DNA of 64,000 bases from Enterobacter chuandaensis. GTDB lineage: Bacteria > Pseudomonadota > Gammaproteobacteria > Enterobacterales > Enterobacteriaceae. Both the position numbers and the translations under genes were made by a program. The notes beneath the pieces were generated by a model. It was not told the origin of the DNA and did no database searches. It saw only the letters and a program-made list of their open reading frames with translations. Location: assembly GCF_003594915.1 (NCBI RefSeq), contig NZ_QZCS01000019.1:1-64000 (forward strand), given 5' to 3'. Below, one piece after another: positions 19,855 through 31,368 of the stretch (the stretch's first letter is position 1; each line of letters starts with the position of its first letter).

Positions 19855-20250
19855 TTACCAGAACAGTGCGACAAACAGAATGACCACAGTGACCAGAATC
19901 GTCACTGCCCAGAGCCCCTTAATCACCGGCTCTGGCCCCATTTTTTCGCCTTTTACGATAATGTTCGCCGCTTTTGGCGCCAGTTCAAACCAGGTTTTGG
20001 TATGAAGCAGAGCGGCCGCGAGCACGATCAGGTTCAGCACCACGATGATCGGGTTTTGCAGGAAGCCCACAAAGCTGGCCCAGGTTTCCGGCCCGTGTTT
20101 GAGGGCGAAAACGCCGTACATTAGCTCAAGACTGAACCAGACCGCCGGTACCGCCGTGCCTTCACGCAGCATATAGAAGCGATAAAACGGCAGGTTTTTC
20201 CACCAGGTGGATGGCACAGGCCGCACGTAGGCTTTGCGTTTAGTCGTCAT
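19855..20250 (-). CDS. frdC: fumarate reductase membrane subunit FrdC
   Basis: A 131-residue three-helix anchor subunit. Conserved parts are [19 protein letters not shown] and [18 protein letters not shown], including the quinone-site glutamate/histidine region. Two ATGs are adjacent; the second (20248-20250) is better placed relative to GGAG and gives the family length. It lies 10 bp before frdD. Confidence 0.96.
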   Translation of the reverse strand: MTTKRKAYVRPVPSTWWKNLPFYRFYMLREGTAVPAVWFSLELMYGVFALKHGPETWASFVGFLQNPIIVVLNLIVLAAALLHTKTWFELAPKAANIIVKGEKMGPEPVIKGLWAVTILVTVVILFVALFW

Positions 20251-20260
20251 CATGCACTCC

Positions 20261-20995
20261 TTAGCGTGGTTTCAGGGTAGCGATAAGAAAGTCTTTCGAG
20301 CTTTCTACTTTACCCTGCTGAATAGCGGCGGCCGGGTCGACGTGCTTCGGACAGACTTCGGAGCAGTAGCCCACAAAGGTACAGGTCCAGACGCCGTTCT
20401 GGCTGTTAAGCTGCGCCATACGTTCTTTTTTGCCGTGGTCGCGGCTGTCTTCGTTATAGCGATGCGCCAGGGTAATGGCGGCCGGGCCGATGAACTCCGG
20501 GTTCAGGCCAAACTGCGGACAGGCGGCATAGCACAGGCCGCAGTTGATGCAGCCGGAGAACTGATGGTATTTCGCCATCTGCGCTGGCGTCTGGGTATTT
20601 GGCCCCTGATCCGGCGTGCGCGGGTTGCCGATGATGTACGGCTTAATCGCTTCCAGACTTTCGATAAAGTGGGTCATATCGACCACCAGATCGCGCTCAA
20701 TCGGGAAGTTGCCCAGCGCTTCAACCTTGATGCCTTTGGTGTAATCGCGCAGGAAGGTTTTACAGGCCAGCTTCGGCACCTTGTTGACCATCATGCCGCA
20801 GGAGCCGCAGATCGCCATGCGGCAGGACCAGCGGTAGCTCAGGTCCGGCGCCAGGTTGTCTTTGATATAGCCGAGCGCATCCAGCAGGGAGGTTTGCTCG
20901 TCATAAGGGACTTCATAGAAAGCGCTGTGGGGGGCAGTATCCACTTCCGGGTTGTAGCGCACCACTTCAACTTTCAGTTTTTGCATCTCAGCCAT
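20261..20995 (-). CDS. frdB: fumarate reductase iron-sulfur subunit FrdB
   Basis: A 244-residue electron-transfer subunit carrying [2Fe-2S], [4Fe-4S] and [3Fe-4S] clusters. Ligand motifs are seen in order: [11 protein letters not shown] with a downstream Cys, [12 protein letters not shown], and [17 protein letters not shown]. It has the same length as the E. coli protein. It overlaps the frdA end by 8 bp, consistent with coupled translation. Confidence 0.98.
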   Translation of the reverse strand: MAEMQKLKVEVVRYNPEVDTAPHSAFYEVPYDEQTSLLDALGYIKDNLAPDLSYRWSCRMAICGSCGMMVNKVPKLACKTFLRDYTKGIKVEALGNFPIERDLVVDMTHFIESLEAIKPYIIGNPRTPDQGPNTQTPAQMAKYHQFSGCINCGLCYAACPQFGLNPEFIGPAAITLAHRYNEDSRDHGKKERMAQLNSQNGVWTCTFVGYCSEVCPKHVDPAAAIQQGKVESSKDFLIATLKPR

Positions 20996-22778
20996 TCGCC
21001 TTCTCCTTCTTCTCGGCGGCTTCTGCTTCTGCGCCGTACACGCGTTTAGCCGGCGGCAGCGTGGTGATTTTCACGTCGCTGTAGTCCAGGCGCGTGGTGC
21101 CATCCGCATCGCGCCAGGCGAGAGTGTGTTTCAGGAAATTGACGTCGTCACGTTCGGTACAGCCTTCGTCCAGACGCTGGTGGGCACCGCGGGATTCTTT
21201 ACGCGCCAGCGCAGAGTGCGCCATACATTCTGCGACGTTCAGGCCGTGACCCAGTTCGATGGTATAGAGCAGGTCGGTATTGAAGACGCTGGAGGTGTCG
21301 GTGATGCGCACGCGCTTGAAGCGTTCCTGGAGTTCCGCCAGCTTGTCGACGGTTTTCTGCATCAGCTCCGGCGTACGGTAGATACCGCAGCCTTCTTCCA
21401 TTGACAGCCCCATCTCGTCGCGGATCTTCGACCAGTTCTCGTTACCCTCCTGGTTCACCAGATCCTTCAGGCGTTTTTCAACGTCTGCCACCTGCGCATC
21501 CAGCGCGGCACCATTGGCTTCGCCTGCGGTAGCGGCGCGCTCCATTGCACGCTCGCCCGCCATGCGGCCAAAGACGACCAGCTCAGCCAGCGAGTTTGAT
21601 CCCAGACGGTTGGCGCCGTGCAGGCCGACGGAGGAACACTCGCCCACGGCGAACAGCCCTTTAATGCGGGTTTCACACTGCTGGTCGGTTTCGATCCCGC
21701 CCATGGTGTAGTGCGCGGTTGGGCGTACCGGAATCGGCTCTTTCACCGGGTCGACGCCGACGTAAGCTTTTGCCAGTTCGCAGATAAACGGCAGACGCTC
21801 CAGCAGTTTCTTCTCGCCAAGATGGCGAAGGTCGAGATAGACCACATCGCCGCGCGGCGTGGAGATGGTGTTGCCTTTGCGCCACTCGTGCCAGAAGGCC
21901 TGAGAGACTTTGTCGCGCGGGCCGAGCTCCATGTATTTGTTCTTCGGCTCGCCGAGCGGGGTTTCCGGGCCCATGCCGTAATCCTGCAGATAGCGGTAGC
22001 CGTTTTTGTTGACCAGGATACCGCCTTCACCGCGGCAGCCTTCCGTCATCAGAATGCCGGAGCCCGGCAGGCCGGTTGGGTGATACTGCACGAACTCCAT
22101 ATCGCGCAGCGGCACGCCGTGGCTCAACGCCATGCCCATGCCGTCACCGGTGACGATGCCGCCGTTGGTGTTGTAGCGATAGACGCGGCCCGCACCGCCC
22201 GTTGCCATTACAACCGCGTTAGCGCGGATCTGGACGAGCGTGCCTTCCATCATGTTCATCGCCACCAGGCCACGCGCATGACCGTCGTCGACCAGAATGT
22301 CGAGGACGAAATGTTCATCAAAGCGCTGAATTTGTGGGAACTGAAGGGAGGTCTGGAAGAGGGTGTGCAGCATGTGGAAGCCAGTTTTATCGGCGGCGAA
22401 CCAGGTGCGTTCGATTTTCATTCCACCGAAGCGGCGAACGTTGACGCTGCCGTCCGGACGGCGGCTCCACGGACATCCCCACTGCTCGAGCTGGGTCATC
22501 TCCGTTGGGCAATGGTGCACGAAGTAGTCGACGACATCCTGTTCGCAAAGCCAGTCGCCCCCTGCAACCGTGTCGTGGAAATGGTATTCAAAGCTGTCAT
22601 GATCCTGCGCAACGGCAGCGGACCCTCCCTCAGCTGCCACCGTGTGGCTGCGCATTGGATAGACTTTTGAAATCAATGCGATTTTAGCGTCAGGATTAGC
22701 TTGTGCTGCAGCGATCGCAGCACGTAATCCCGCCCCGCCAGCGCCTATAACGGCAAGATCGGCTTGAAAAGTTTGCAC
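20988..22778 (-). CDS. frdA: fumarate reductase flavoprotein subunit FrdA
   Basis: A 596-residue catalytic subunit that reduces fumarate to succinate in anaerobic respiration. FAD-binding [10 protein letters not shown] lies at about residues 12-21, and His45 in [14 protein letters not shown] is the covalent FAD site. The start is GTG 22776-22778 with GGAGGAA upstream; this gives [10 protein letters not shown] as in E. coli. The C-terminus is slightly shorter than E. coli's. It is first of frdABCD; the promoter region lies at 22779-23088. Confidence 0.97.
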   Translation of the reverse strand: MQTFQADLAVIGAGGAGLRAAIAAAQANPDAKIALISKVYPMRSHTVAAEGGSAAVAQDHDSFEYHFHDTVAGGDWLCEQDVVDYFVHHCPTEMTQLEQWGCPWSRRPDGSVNVRRFGGMKIERTWFAADKTGFHMLHTLFQTSLQFPQIQRFDEHFVLDILVDDGHARGLVAMNMMEGTLVQIRANAVVMATGGAGRVYRYNTNGGIVTGDGMGMALSHGVPLRDMEFVQYHPTGLPGSGILMTEGCRGEGGILVNKNGYRYLQDYGMGPETPLGEPKNKYMELGPRDKVSQAFWHEWRKGNTISTPRGDVVYLDLRHLGEKKLLERLPFICELAKAYVGVDPVKEPIPVRPTAHYTMGGIETDQQCETRIKGLFAVGECSSVGLHGANRLGSNSLAELVVFGRMAGERAMERAATAGEANGAALDAQVADVEKRLKDLVNQEGNENWSKIRDEMGLSMEEGCGIYRTPELMQKTVDKLAELQERFKRVRITDTSSVFNTDLLYTIELGHGLNVAECMAHSALARKESRGAHQRLDEGCTERDDVNFLKHTLAWRDADGTTRLDYSDVKITTLPPAKRVYGAEAEAAEKKEKANG

Positions 22779-22911
22779 GACATTCCTCCAGATTTTTGTT
22801 ATTTCGCAACGCGACAAACTAAAGGTAGTTCACCCGTCCAGGCGGACGATTGCGAAAGCGTTTCCACTGCTCCTTTATGGGTAAAAGAGTATAACCGTGT
22901 AGACGTCAGGG

Positions 22912-22931
22912 AAATTTGACGTGTTCGATTT
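22912..22931 (-). promoter_or_regulatory. candidate FNR site upstream of frdA
   Basis: On the minus strand AATCGAACACGTCAAATTTC closely resembles the FNR-protected sequence I recall upstream of E. coli frdA. One half-site (GTCAA) is close to the ATCAA consensus and the other is weak. The remainder of the 310-bp gap to epmA shows no other gene. Confidence 0.45.
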
Positions 22932-23088
22932 TTTTGCTGTTCTGTGCGGTGATTTATCATTGTGATTGATGAATTGCGTCACGGAATAATCCACCTAAAT
23001 GAAATGCGCTTTTTTACTGCGCAAAATTTGTCTCTGTCCCTGCTAACGAGTAGACTTCGTGCCCTTGTCTGAAATCGGAGAAAAACTC

Positions 23089-24066
23089 ATGAGCGAAACG
23101 GCCACCTGGCAGCCGAGCGCATCCATCCCAAATCTGCTAAAACGCGCCGCAATTATGACGGAGATCCGCCGTTTCTTTGCCGACCGCGGCGTCCTGGAGG
23201 TGGAAACCCCGTGCATGAGTCAGGCAACGGTAACGGATATTCATCTGGTCCCGTTTGAAACCCGTTTTGTTGGCCCAGGCCATTCCCAGGGCATGAATCT
23301 CTATATGATGACCAGCCCGGAATACCACATGAAACGCCTGCTGGCGGCGGGGTGTGGTCCGGTGTATCAGCTGTGCCGCAGCTTTCGTAATGAAGAGATG
23401 GGGCGTCACCACAACCCGGAATTCACCATGCTGGAGTGGTACCGCCCGCATTATGATATGTACCGCCTGATGAACGAGGTGGACGATCTGCTCCAGCAGG
23501 CGCTGGACTGTTCAGAAGCTGAAACGCTCTCTTATCAGCAGGCCTTCCAGCGTCATCTGGAGATCGATCCGCTGTCGGCGGACAAAACCCAGCTGCGTGA
23601 AGTGGCGGCAAAGCTGGATCTGAGCAACGTGGCGGATACCGAAGAGGATCGCGACACGCTGCTGCAACTGCTGTTCACCTTCGGCGTGGAACCGCAGATT
23701 GGCAAAGATCGTCCGACATTTGTCTATCACTTCCCGGCAAGCCAGGCGTCTCTGGCGCAGATCAGCACCGAAGATCACCGTGTCGCAGAGCGTTTTGAGG
23801 TCTATTACAAAGGTATCGAGCTGGCGAACGGCTTCCACGAACTGACCGATGCGCGCGAACAGCAGCAGCGTTTCGAGCAGGATAACCGCAAGCGCGCCGC
23901 GCGCGGTCTGCCGCAGCAGCCTATTGATGTTAATCTGCTTGAAGCATTAAAAGCCGGTCTGCCGGATTGCTCCGGCGTGGCGCTGGGCGTGGATCGTCTG
24001 GTCATGCTGGCGCTGGGCGCCGAACAGCTGGGCGATGTGATTGCCTTTACGGTCGATCGCGCCTAA
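23089..24066 (+). CDS. epmA: EF-P--(R)-beta-lysine ligase EpmA
   Basis: A 325-residue paralogue of the class II lysyl-tRNA synthetase catalytic core (GenX/PoxA/YjeA) that attaches beta-lysine to Lys34 of EF-P. Class II motif 2 ([20 protein letters not shown]) and motif 3 ([12 protein letters not shown]) are clear, and the N-terminal anticodon-binding domain of LysRS is absent. The start is ATG 23089 ([10 protein letters not shown]) with GGAG 8 nt upstream. It is divergent from frdA. Its substrate EF-P and partner EpmB lie 8-9 kb to the left. Confidence 0.97.
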   Translation: MSETATWQPSASIPNLLKRAAIMTEIRRFFADRGVLEVETPCMSQATVTDIHLVPFETRFVGPGHSQGMNLYMMTSPEYHMKRLLAAGCGPVYQLCRSFRNEEMGRHHNPEFTMLEWYRPHYDMYRLMNEVDDLLQQALDCSEAETLSYQQAFQRHLEIDPLSADKTQLREVAAKLDLSNVADTEEDRDTLLQLLFTFGVEPQIGKDRPTFVYHFPASQASLAQISTEDHRVAERFEVYYKGIELANGFHELTDAREQQQRFEQDNRKRAARGLPQQPIDVNLLEALKAGLPDCSGVALGVDRLVMLALGAEQLGDVIAFTVDRA

Positions 24067-24072
24067 AGAATT

Positions 24073-24098
24073 GCCGGGTAGCGCCTCGTTTACCCGGC
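24073..24098. repeat. REP-type palindrome after epmA
   Basis: GCCGGGTA (24073-24080) and TACCCGGC (24091-24098) are perfect arms 6 bp past the epmA stop. No T-run follows. Confidence 0.7.
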
Positions 24099-24262
24099 CC
24101 ATTCCTCTGTGGCAATATTCCTTTCCATTTCCGCGTAACAACATTAAAAACTGCCACTATCTCTATACACGGGTCTTTTTCTTAAATTGCCTCGTATAGC
24201 CACAATATTAGTCTGGTCATCTGCTACCATCCGCGCAGTTTAATTCCTCTTCGGATGGCGAT

Positions 24263-25762
24263 ATGTCCCACTCACTTAAAAAGATGACCCTCACCGGGCT
24301 CATCCTGATGATTTTTACCTCCGTCTTTGGCTTTGCCAACAGCCCGTCGGCTTTCTATCTGATGGGCTACAGCGCGACGCCGTTTTATATCGTGTCCGCT
24401 CTGTTCTTCTTTATCCCGTTTGCGCTGATGATGGCGGAGATGGGCTCGGCTTACCGGAAAGAAGAGGGCGGCATTTATTCGTGGATGAACAACAGCATCG
24501 GCCCGCGCTACGCGTTTATCGGGACGTTTATGTGGTTCTCCTCTTACGTCGTCTGGATGGTCAGCACGGCGGCCAAAGTCTGGGTGCCTTTCTCCACGTT
24601 TCTTTTCGGCGCGGATAAAACGCAGGTCTGGTCTCTGGCGGGGCTGAGCTCCACCCAGGTGGTTGGTATTCTGGCGGTCTGCTGGATGGTGATGGTCACG
24701 CTGGTGGCGTCAAAAGGCATCAACAAAATTGCCCGTATCACCGCCGTTGGCGGTATTTCCGTGATGTGCCTGAACCTGGTGCTGCTGCTGGTCAGCATCG
24801 CCATTCTGTGCCTGAACGGCGGGCATTTTGCTCAGGAGGTCAACTTTGTTTCGTCGCCGAACCCGGGTTACCAGTCCGGGCTGGCCATGCTCTCCTTCGT
24901 GGTGTTTGCCATTTTTGCGTACGGCGGTATTGAAGCGGTAGGCGGGCTGGTCGACAAAACCGAAAATCCGGAAAAGAATTTTGCCAAAGGGATTATTTTT
25001 GCCGCCATCGTCATCTCCATCGGCTACTCGCTGGCGATTTTCCTCTGGGGCGTCAGCACCAACTGGCAGCAGGTATTGAGTAACAACACCACCAACCTCG
25101 GCAACATTACCTACGTGCTGATGAAAAGCCTGGGGATGACGCTGGGTAACGCTATGCACCTGAGCCCGGAGGCAGCTTCTGTCATGGGTGTCTGGTTTGC
25201 GCGCATTACCGGTCTGTCGATGTTCCTTGCTTATACCGGCGCATTCTTCACGCTGATCTACTCGCCGCTGAAAGCCATCATCCAGGGTACGCCAAAAGCG
25301 CTATGGCCAGCACGCATGACGCAGCTGAATACCGCAGGCATGCCTGCTAATGCCATGTGGATGCAGTGCCTGCTGGTGTGCGTCTTCATTCTGCTGGTGT
25401 CATTTGGCGGCGATACGGCGTCTGCTTTCTATAACAAGCTGACCCTGATGGCGAACGTGTCAATGACGCTGCCGTACCTGTTCCTGACCCTGGCGTTCCC
25501 GTACTTTAAGGCGAAGCAGGATCTTGAGCGTCCGTTTGTGATCTTCAAAACCCGCGCGGCAACGCTGCTGGCGACCTCCGTGGTGGTGCTGGTGGTGGCG
25601 TTTGCCAACATCTTTACCGTTATTCAGCCCGTGGTTGAGGCGAACGACTGGAACAGCGCGCTGTGGATGGTCGGCGGGCCTGTCTTCTTCTCGCTGCTGG
25701 CGATGGGGATTTATGAGAATTACCGTCGTCGCTCTATGGCGTACGTCACGGAAGTGGCGTAG
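24263..25762 (+). CDS. yjeM: APC-superfamily amino acid transporter YjeM
   Basis: A 499-residue inner-membrane protein with about 12-13 helices, of the glutamate/GABA-antiporter branch of the APC superfamily. It is collinear with E. coli YjeM (MSHSLKKMTLTGLILMIFTS, MAEMGSAYRKEEGGIYSWMN). Substrate not established. The ATG at 24263 matches the family start. It converges on mscM, 37 bp between stops. Confidence 0.93.
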   Translation: MSHSLKKMTLTGLILMIFTSVFGFANSPSAFYLMGYSATPFYIVSALFFFIPFALMMAEMGSAYRKEEGGIYSWMNNSIGPRYAFIGTFMWFSSYVVWMVSTAAKVWVPFSTFLFGADKTQVWSLAGLSSTQVVGILAVCWMVMVTLVASKGINKIARITAVGGISVMCLNLVLLLVSIAILCLNGGHFAQEVNFVSSPNPGYQSGLAMLSFVVFAIFAYGGIEAVGGLVDKTENPEKNFAKGIIFAAIVISIGYSLAIFLWGVSTNWQQVLSNNTTNLGNITYVLMKSLGMTLGNAMHLSPEAASVMGVWFARITGLSMFLAYTGAFFTLIYSPLKAIIQGTPKALWPARMTQLNTAGMPANAMWMQCLLVCVFILLVSFGGDTASAFYNKLTLMANVSMTLPYLFLTLAFPYFKAKQDLERPFVIFKTRAATLLATSVVVLVVAFANIFTVIQPVVEANDWNSALWMVGGPVFFSLLAMGIYENYRRRSMAYVTEVA

Positions 25763-25765
25763 CGG

Positions 25766-25792
25766 TAAAATGCCCCTCCCGAAAGGGAGGGG
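25766..25792 (-). terminator. hairpin between yjeM and mscM
   Basis: CCCCTCCC (25773-25780) and GGGAGGGG (25785-25792) pair around GAAA. On the minus strand CATTTTACC follows, giving a moderate terminator for mscM. It may also stall transcription from yjeM, although the plus-strand T-run is missing. Confidence 0.65.
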
Positions 25793-25799
25793 AGAAAGG

Positions 25800-28700
25800 T
25801 TACAGACTTCCCGCCGGGCGCGATCTTGCCGCCGACGTCAGCGTTTTACCCATCTTACGTCCGTCCATGCTTTCCAGACGCATCTGGAACGGTGGGAACG
25901 GCATATCAATACCGTGCTCGCGGAAGCCCGCCAGAATCAGCTGGTGGATCTCATGGCGCAGCGGCATACGGTGCCCCATTTCGGCGGCGTAGATACGCAG
26001 TTCGAAAATCTGGATCCCTTGCTGTAAATCAACCAGGAACACTTCCGGCGCAGGGTTATCGAGCACCAGCGTACAGCGTTCAGCGGCGGTGTAGAGGATC
26101 TGCGTGACCTCTTCACTGTTGGCATCCGACGGAGCCGGTACCGTCAACACCACGCGCGTAACGGAGTCCGACAGCGACCAGTTGATAAACTGTTCGGTAA
26201 TAAATGCCTTGTTCGGCACGATGATCTCTTTACGGTCCCAGTCACTGATCGTGGTGGCGCGGGTGTTGATCTTCGTTACGCTCCCGGTTAGATCGCGGAT
26301 CGTCACCGTATCGCCAATGCGAATCGGTTTTTCAAACAGAATGATCAGGCCGGAAACAAAGTTCGCGAAGATCTCCTGCATGCCAAAGCCAAGGCCGAAC
26401 GTCAGGGCGGCAACCAGCCACTGCAGCTTAGACCACTCAATACCAATCATTGAGAACCCGACCATCCCGCCAAAAAGCAGGATCAGGTATTTCGTGATGG
26501 TCGTAATGGCGTATCCGGTGCCGGGGGTTAAATCCAGATGCTGCAGCAGCGCCAGCTCCAGCAGCGCCGGGAAGTTACGCACCAGCTGGGTGGTGATGAT
26601 CAGAACCAGAATGGCAATCAGCACCGCGCCTAAGGTGATCGGCTCCAGGCTTTCAACGCCCTGCACCGTGGACGTCACGTCCCACAAAGAGATGTTCTCC
26701 AGGAAGCCAAACGCGGAGTGAATTTCCGACCACAGGAAGATCACCGACAGCAGGGCAATCAGCATCAGGATGGAACGCACCAGTCGCAGAGACTGGGTAC
26801 TGATGGCATCCAGATCCAGTTCGACCTCGTCGGCATCCATCGTGCCTTCCGTACTGTTGACATGGGTTGGCTCTTCCTCGCCCCGGGCGCGCTGGGCAAG
26901 GATCTCCGCCCGGCGATGCTTGGCGCGGTCGAAGGCCAGGCGGCGGCGCTGAATCAGCATCCAGCGGCGGATTACGTGGTAGACCACCAGAAGCAGGAAC
27001 CAGATCGCCACCGACGTTTCCAGTCGCGCCAGCAGCGCCTGCGAGGTTGCCAGATAACCCACCGCCGCGGCCAGCATCGCAATCAGAGGGGCGCTCAGCA
27101 GCAGGTTCCAGAGCAGCCGGTTGAACATGTTGTCGCCGCTACCGGATTTATCAAGATAAAGCGGTATCCCCGCGCGTTTCAGGCTGAGCGTGACGATGGC
27201 CAGCGCGCCGCATATCAGCATAAAGCAGAGGCGTCCCAGCGAGCCTGAGAATTCCCGGTCGTTAAGATTATCAAACATGATCAGCGCCATAATCAGCGGC
27301 ACAATCAGCCCGATGCTCATCAGGTAGTAACGCATGGCGCGCGCCACGCGGTTACGCGGCCAGCCAAAGTGGGCAATGAACAGGCCGTTGGGCCGCGCGA
27401 ACGTCGCGCAAATCATCACTACCCACAGCAGCGGCACCGTAGCGGTGACGCCATCACCAATGGCAACCGCGAGCGGATAGGGCCACGCTTCCCGCAGGCC
27501 GTAGCCAAGCGTCATCCACAATACCGGTAGCGGAGACGCGACGAGAATCGACCAGAACACGGTGCGCAACGTCAGCCAGAAGTGGTCCTGGGTGACTTTC
27601 CCCACCCGTGCGCTGGAACGCTCCAGGAAGCGGGTAAAATGTCTGCGCGAGTAAATGCTGAAGCCGACCAGGATCAACGCGCCCAGCAGAGGGAAGATCG
27701 TCTCTTTGCTGGTCAACATCATCACGCTGGCCTTTCCGAGCTGGCTGAAGGTGTCCAGCGAAATCAGGCGGCGCAGATCCTGAACAATATCAATCGGCCA
27801 TGAGAAGGTCATCGGACGCACGTCTGAGGTCCAGAAGAGATAACGGTGCGTTGCCTCGTTCACCTCTTTCAGCGCATCTTCCAGCTGGCTGTTGGAGACC
27901 TTGAGCTTAGTCAGTTCCAGAATCAGCGTATCGCCGCCCTGTAGCAGTGAGTTCAGCAGTTCGCGCTGGGTACGCAGCTGGGCTTCAAGAATACGGTTTT
28001 GCTCGCTGGTCAGGGGCTGTCCGTCAGCCTGACGGATCTGGCGAATTTGCGGCTGCTTATTAAGGAGATCTTCAAAGTGCAGTCGTTGAACGCGCAGCTG
28101 GGCCATTTCGGTATCCAGCTGTTGCGGCTTCGGCATTTCAGGCAGGCGAGAAACCTGGGCGCGTAACGCTTCGCCCAACAGGTTTGATGACCCGAGCCAC
28201 TGGGATTGCTCACGCAGCGTGTTGAGCGCCTGACGCACCTGCAGGGTTTGATTCGTCGCCTGACGCTGCTGCGAGGCAACCAGATCCATACGCTGCGCCT
28301 GCTGATTCAGGGCGGCAGAAAGCTCACGGTTGACCTTAAACTGATCGACGATACCTTCCGGCAGATTGGCACTGTTTTCCGCCAGCAGTTCGGTGCTTTC
28401 AAGGGCACGCTCGGCTTCAAGCTGACGCTGGCTGTTAAGCTGATTACGCAGGGCCTGAAGGTACGCATCCAGCTGCTCGCTCTGCTTCTGAGCGAGTTCT
28501 GAACGCATCCGCGCCAGCTCCTGGCGGTTGTTGGCGGAAAGCTGCGCCAGCTCCAGCTCATCCACAAGGGCCTTCAGACGCGCCGATTCAGCCTGCAGGC
28601 CCAGATTTTGCGCCTGAGCCTGCGGCGTGTTGCCGCTTTGCGTACCCACGCGACGCTCAACGTCATTAAGCTGGCGGCGGGCATCGGTTTGCTGCTGTGG

Positions 28701-29123
28701 AAGCTGGCTCAGGGAATCGGCAATTTCGCGCGCACGCTCCTGCTCCTGCTGAGCCAGGCGGCTCTTTTCCAGAAGCTGACTGCTGACCTGCAGGATTTCC
28801 TGATTCAGGGCGTCGGTGGTCATACCGGCAGGGGCTCCGCGCGGCTCATCGCGCAGATTAGCGAGCTGCGCGCGCAGCGTTTGCGAGAGTTTAGGGAAGT
28901 TGTCGATAACCTGCTGATACTGCTGAGCGCGCTCAAGCGAGCCTTTCCGCTCCTCAAGCGCGTTCAGTGCGGACTGGAGCGACTCAACGGTCTCTGGCTG
29001 TGCGGGTTTGGCCGCTTTAGCCTGCTCCAGCTCCTGGGTTATCTGTTTGGCGTCGGGGGCTGTCGCTGCGTACGCCCCCATGCTGAGGCACCAGGCCATC
29101 AGTAGAACGATAATCGGGCGCAC
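25800..29123 (-). CDS. mscM: miniconductance mechanosensitive channel MscM (YjeP)
   Basis: An 1107-residue inner-membrane channel of the MscS superfamily that opens under turgor stress. Layout: signal peptide (about 1-20), a long periplasmic coiled-coil region (about 25-470) rich in Gln/Leu heptads, about ten further membrane helices, and the C-terminal MscS core with the pore helix region GLGFGMQEIFANFVSGLIIL. Start at GTG 29121-29123 gives exactly the E. coli length, with AAGGA 8 nt upstream. It lies 19 bp after psd, so psd-mscM is probably co-transcribed, as in E. coli. Confidence 0.96.
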   Translation of the reverse strand: MRPIIVLLMAWCLSMGAYAATAPDAKQITQELEQAKAAKPAQPETVESLQSALNALEERKGSLERAQQYQQVIDNFPKLSQTLRAQLANLRDEPRGAPAGMTTDALNQEILQVSSQLLEKSRLAQQEQERAREIADSLSQLPQQQTDARRQLNDVERRVGTQSGNTPQAQAQNLGLQAESARLKALVDELELAQLSANNRQELARMRSELAQKQSEQLDAYLQALRNQLNSQRQLEAERALESTELLAENSANLPEGIVDQFKVNRELSAALNQQAQRMDLVASQQRQATNQTLQVRQALNTLREQSQWLGSSNLLGEALRAQVSRLPEMPKPQQLDTEMAQLRVQRLHFEDLLNKQPQIRQIRQADGQPLTSEQNRILEAQLRTQRELLNSLLQGGDTLILELTKLKVSNSQLEDALKEVNEATHRYLFWTSDVRPMTFSWPIDIVQDLRRLISLDTFSQLGKASVMMLTSKETIFPLLGALILVGFSIYSRRHFTRFLERSSARVGKVTQDHFWLTLRTVFWSILVASPLPVLWMTLGYGLREAWPYPLAVAIGDGVTATVPLLWVVMICATFARPNGLFIAHFGWPRNRVARAMRYYLMSIGLIVPLIMALIMFDNLNDREFSGSLGRLCFMLICGALAIVTLSLKRAGIPLYLDKSGSGDNMFNRLLWNLLLSAPLIAMLAAAVGYLATSQALLARLETSVAIWFLLLVVYHVIRRWMLIQRRRLAFDRAKHRRAEILAQRARGEEEPTHVNSTEGTMDADEVELDLDAISTQSLRLVRSILMLIALLSVIFLWSEIHSAFGFLENISLWDVTSTVQGVESLEPITLGAVLIAILVLIITTQLVRNFPALLELALLQHLDLTPGTGYAITTITKYLILLFGGMVGFSMIGIEWSKLQWLVAALTFGLGFGMQEIFANFVSGLIILFEKPIRIGDTVTIRDLTGSVTKINTRATTISDWDRKEIIVPNKAFITEQFINWSLSDSVTRVVLTVPAPSDANSEEVTQILYTAAERCTLVLDNPAPEVFLVDLQQGIQIFELRIYAAEMGHRMPLRHEIHQLILAGFREHGIDMPFPPFQMRLESMDGRKMGKTLTSAARSRPAGSL

Positions 29124-29142
29124 GTCAGCGATCCTTCTGTTG

Positions 29143-30111
29143 TTAGCCTTCGTCTTTTTTGTCGTCAACCAGCGGGCTGGCATCGTGCTCGGCGTCGATC
29201 TCTTCTTGCGGCAGCGGAGCAGGTTCTGCGTCCGGCGTCACGAAGGTTTCGGTAGAGACCGCCAGCGGCTGACCCAGTTTGGTGACCGACAGGCTTTCGA
29301 GTTGTTCAGCCAGCTTCACTTTGCCCGGCGCAAACAGGTTGATGACGGTAGAGCCCAGCTTGAAGCGACCCATCTCCTGACCTTTCAGCAGGGCAACAGA
29401 GCCTTCCGCTTCACCGGCAGGCCAGGTCCAGCGCTTGATCACACCTTCACGCGGTGGGGTGATGGTGCCAGCCCAGACGGTTTCGATGCTGCCGACAATG
29501 GTCGCACCCACCAGGATTTGCGCCATCGGGCCGAATTCAGTATCGAACAGGCAGATGACGCGTTCGTTACGAGCAAACAGGTTCGGTACGTTTTGCGCGG
29601 TCAGGTGGTTCACGGAGAACAGATCGCCCGGCACGTAGATCATCTCACGCAGGATACCGTTACACGGCATGTGCACGCGGTGGTAGTCGCGCGGTGACAG
29701 ATAGGTGGTGGCAAAGGTACCGTTGCGGAACAGGTCTGCCATCAGGTAGTTGCCCGCCAGCAGCGCTTCCAGGCTGTAGTTGTGGCCTTTCGCCTGCAGG
29801 ATTTTGTCGTCTTCGATGTTACCCAACTGGCTGATCACGCCGTCTGCTGGCATCACCAGGACGTTAGGATCGGTGTTCAGCGGACGCACTTCGTCGCGCA
29901 GCGGGCGCACGAAAAATTCGTTGAACGTGCGGTAGCTGGCGGTATCCGGCTTCTGCGCTTCTTTCATGTCGACCTTGTAATACTTCACAAAAAGGTCGAT
30001 GACCAGTTTGGTCAGCCAGCCCGCGCGTTTGCTCGCGCCCCAGCCCGCCAGGCGAGTGAGCCACAGTTTTGGCAGAATGTATTGAAGCGAAAGTTTAAAT
30101 GCGTTTAACAA
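29143..30111 (-). CDS. psd: phosphatidylserine decarboxylase proenzyme
   Basis: A 322-residue membrane-associated enzyme making phosphatidylethanolamine. The proenzyme self-cleaves at LGST (in [11 protein letters not shown], about residue 253-254), leaving a pyruvoyl group on the small alpha chain. The start is TTG (30109-30111), as in E. coli, with GGAGG upstream. Length is identical to the E. coli protein. The psd-mscM unit is known in E. coli to have sigmaE and CpxR inputs, which I could not map here. Confidence 0.97.
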   Translation of the reverse strand: MLNAFKLSLQYILPKLWLTRLAGWGASKRAGWLTKLVIDLFVKYYKVDMKEAQKPDTASYRTFNEFFVRPLRDEVRPLNTDPNVLVMPADGVISQLGNIEDDKILQAKGHNYSLEALLAGNYLMADLFRNGTFATTYLSPRDYHRVHMPCNGILREMIYVPGDLFSVNHLTAQNVPNLFARNERVICLFDTEFGPMAQILVGATIVGSIETVWAGTITPPREGVIKRWTWPAGEAEGSVALLKGQEMGRFKLGSTVINLFAPGKVKLAEQLESLSVTKLGQPLAVSTETFVTPDAEPAPLPQEEIDAEHDASPLVDDKKDEG

Positions 30112-30208
30112 GGTAGCCTCCAGGCCATTGTTTTGTCGTTCCTGATCCGGCGTTAAGCCGCCGGAACCTGAAAAAAGGGGACGATTTTAGCGATGCTTAG
30201 CTTAGTTG

Positions 30209-31261
30209 TCAGTTATCAGAATCAGAAAAGTTTTTACGCGTTTTTACCTGATCCATGCTCTCAAGAATGCGGTGATAATTCTCGAAGCGGGTCTCCGCGA
30301 TTTCACCGTTCTCAACCGCTTCGCGGATAGCGCAGCCTGGATCGTTATCGTGTTTGCAGTCGCGGTATTTGCAAGCGCCTAAATAATCATGGAATTCGAC
30401 AAATCCATTAAAGATTTGTTCCGGCTCAAGATGCCACAAACCGAATTCACGCACGCCCGGAGAGTCGATGACATCGCCACCGTGAGGGAAGTGATACAGG
30501 CGTGATGCGGTAGTGGTGTGCTGGCCCAGACCCGAGACGTCAGACACATCGTTGGTGAGGATCTCCTGCTGGAGGCCGAGAAGGTTGTTCAGAAGGCTCG
30601 ATTTCCCCACGCCGGACTGGCCCGCAAAGATGCTGATGCGATCGGTAAGCGCCTCTTCCAGCGGTTTCAGTCCGTCTTTGGTGTAGCTGGACACCATCAG
30701 CACGCGATAACCAATTTTGCGGTAGATATCCATCTGTTCATTAACGAAAGCCATGCCTTCGTCATCCAGCAGATCGATTTTGTTCAGCACGATAATCGGT
30801 TCAACCTGCAGCGTTTCACAGGCGACGAGATATCGGTCGATAATATTGAGCGAAAGTTCGGGCAAAATCGCCGATACGATGACAATCTGGTTAATGTTGG
30901 CGGCAATCGGCTTCACCCCGTCGTAAAAATCGGGACGGGTTAACACGGACGTACGCTCATGGACCGCTTCAACGATACCTTTAACGGTAACGCCTTCTGC
31001 AGCCTCTTTACCCGGCCGCCAGACGACGCGGTCGCCGGTGACCAGAGAACGAATGGTTCGGCGGATGTTGCAGCGGTGGATTTCGCCATCGGCAGATTCC
31101 ACGTCAGCGTGCATACCGAAACGGCTGATGACTACGCCTTCCGTTGGTTCGCCAAACAGGTTGTCGTCGTAATCGACCTTCTCCGAAGTGGTTTTAAGAC
31201 GGCGCTGGTGATTGGCATTCACGCGGCGCTGCTGCCCTTTGGAGAGTTTATTTTTACTCAA
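30209..31261 (-). CDS. rsgA: ribosome small-subunit-dependent GTPase RsgA
   Basis: A 350-residue circularly permuted GTPase that checks 30S subunit maturation. An OB-fold N-terminus is followed by G4 (NKID), then G1 ([12 protein letters not shown]), G3 (DSPG) and a C-terminal zinc motif ([14 protein letters not shown]). I start it at TTG 31259-31261 ([10 protein letters not shown]), which gives the E. coli length with AGGAG 9 nt upstream; a GTG at 31265-31267 is an alternative two codons earlier. It is divergent from orn. Confidence 0.94.
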   Translation of the reverse strand: MSKNKLSKGQQRRVNANHQRRLKTTSEKVDYDDNLFGEPTEGVVISRFGMHADVESADGEIHRCNIRRTIRSLVTGDRVVWRPGKEAAEGVTVKGIVEAVHERTSVLTRPDFYDGVKPIAANINQIVIVSAILPELSLNIIDRYLVACETLQVEPIIVLNKIDLLDDEGMAFVNEQMDIYRKIGYRVLMVSSYTKDGLKPLEEALTDRISIFAGQSGVGKSSLLNNLLGLQQEILTNDVSDVSGLGQHTTTASRLYHFPHGGDVIDSPGVREFGLWHLEPEQIFNGFVEFHDYLGACKYRDCKHDNDPGCAIREAVENGEIAETRFENYHRILESMDQVKTRKNFSDSDN

Positions 31262-31368
31262 TCGCACTGGCTCCTGGTCGCCCGTAAGGGGCAAAACCTC
31301 TATGATACACTCTAATTAATACTAGTTAACCTGCTACTGCTGGTTATGCGAGAAGGGTGGAAAATAAC

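Noticed and set aside
21618..22670. 350-codon open frame opposite frdA
   Set aside because: Antisense to a well-conserved gene, with no start context and no family similarity.
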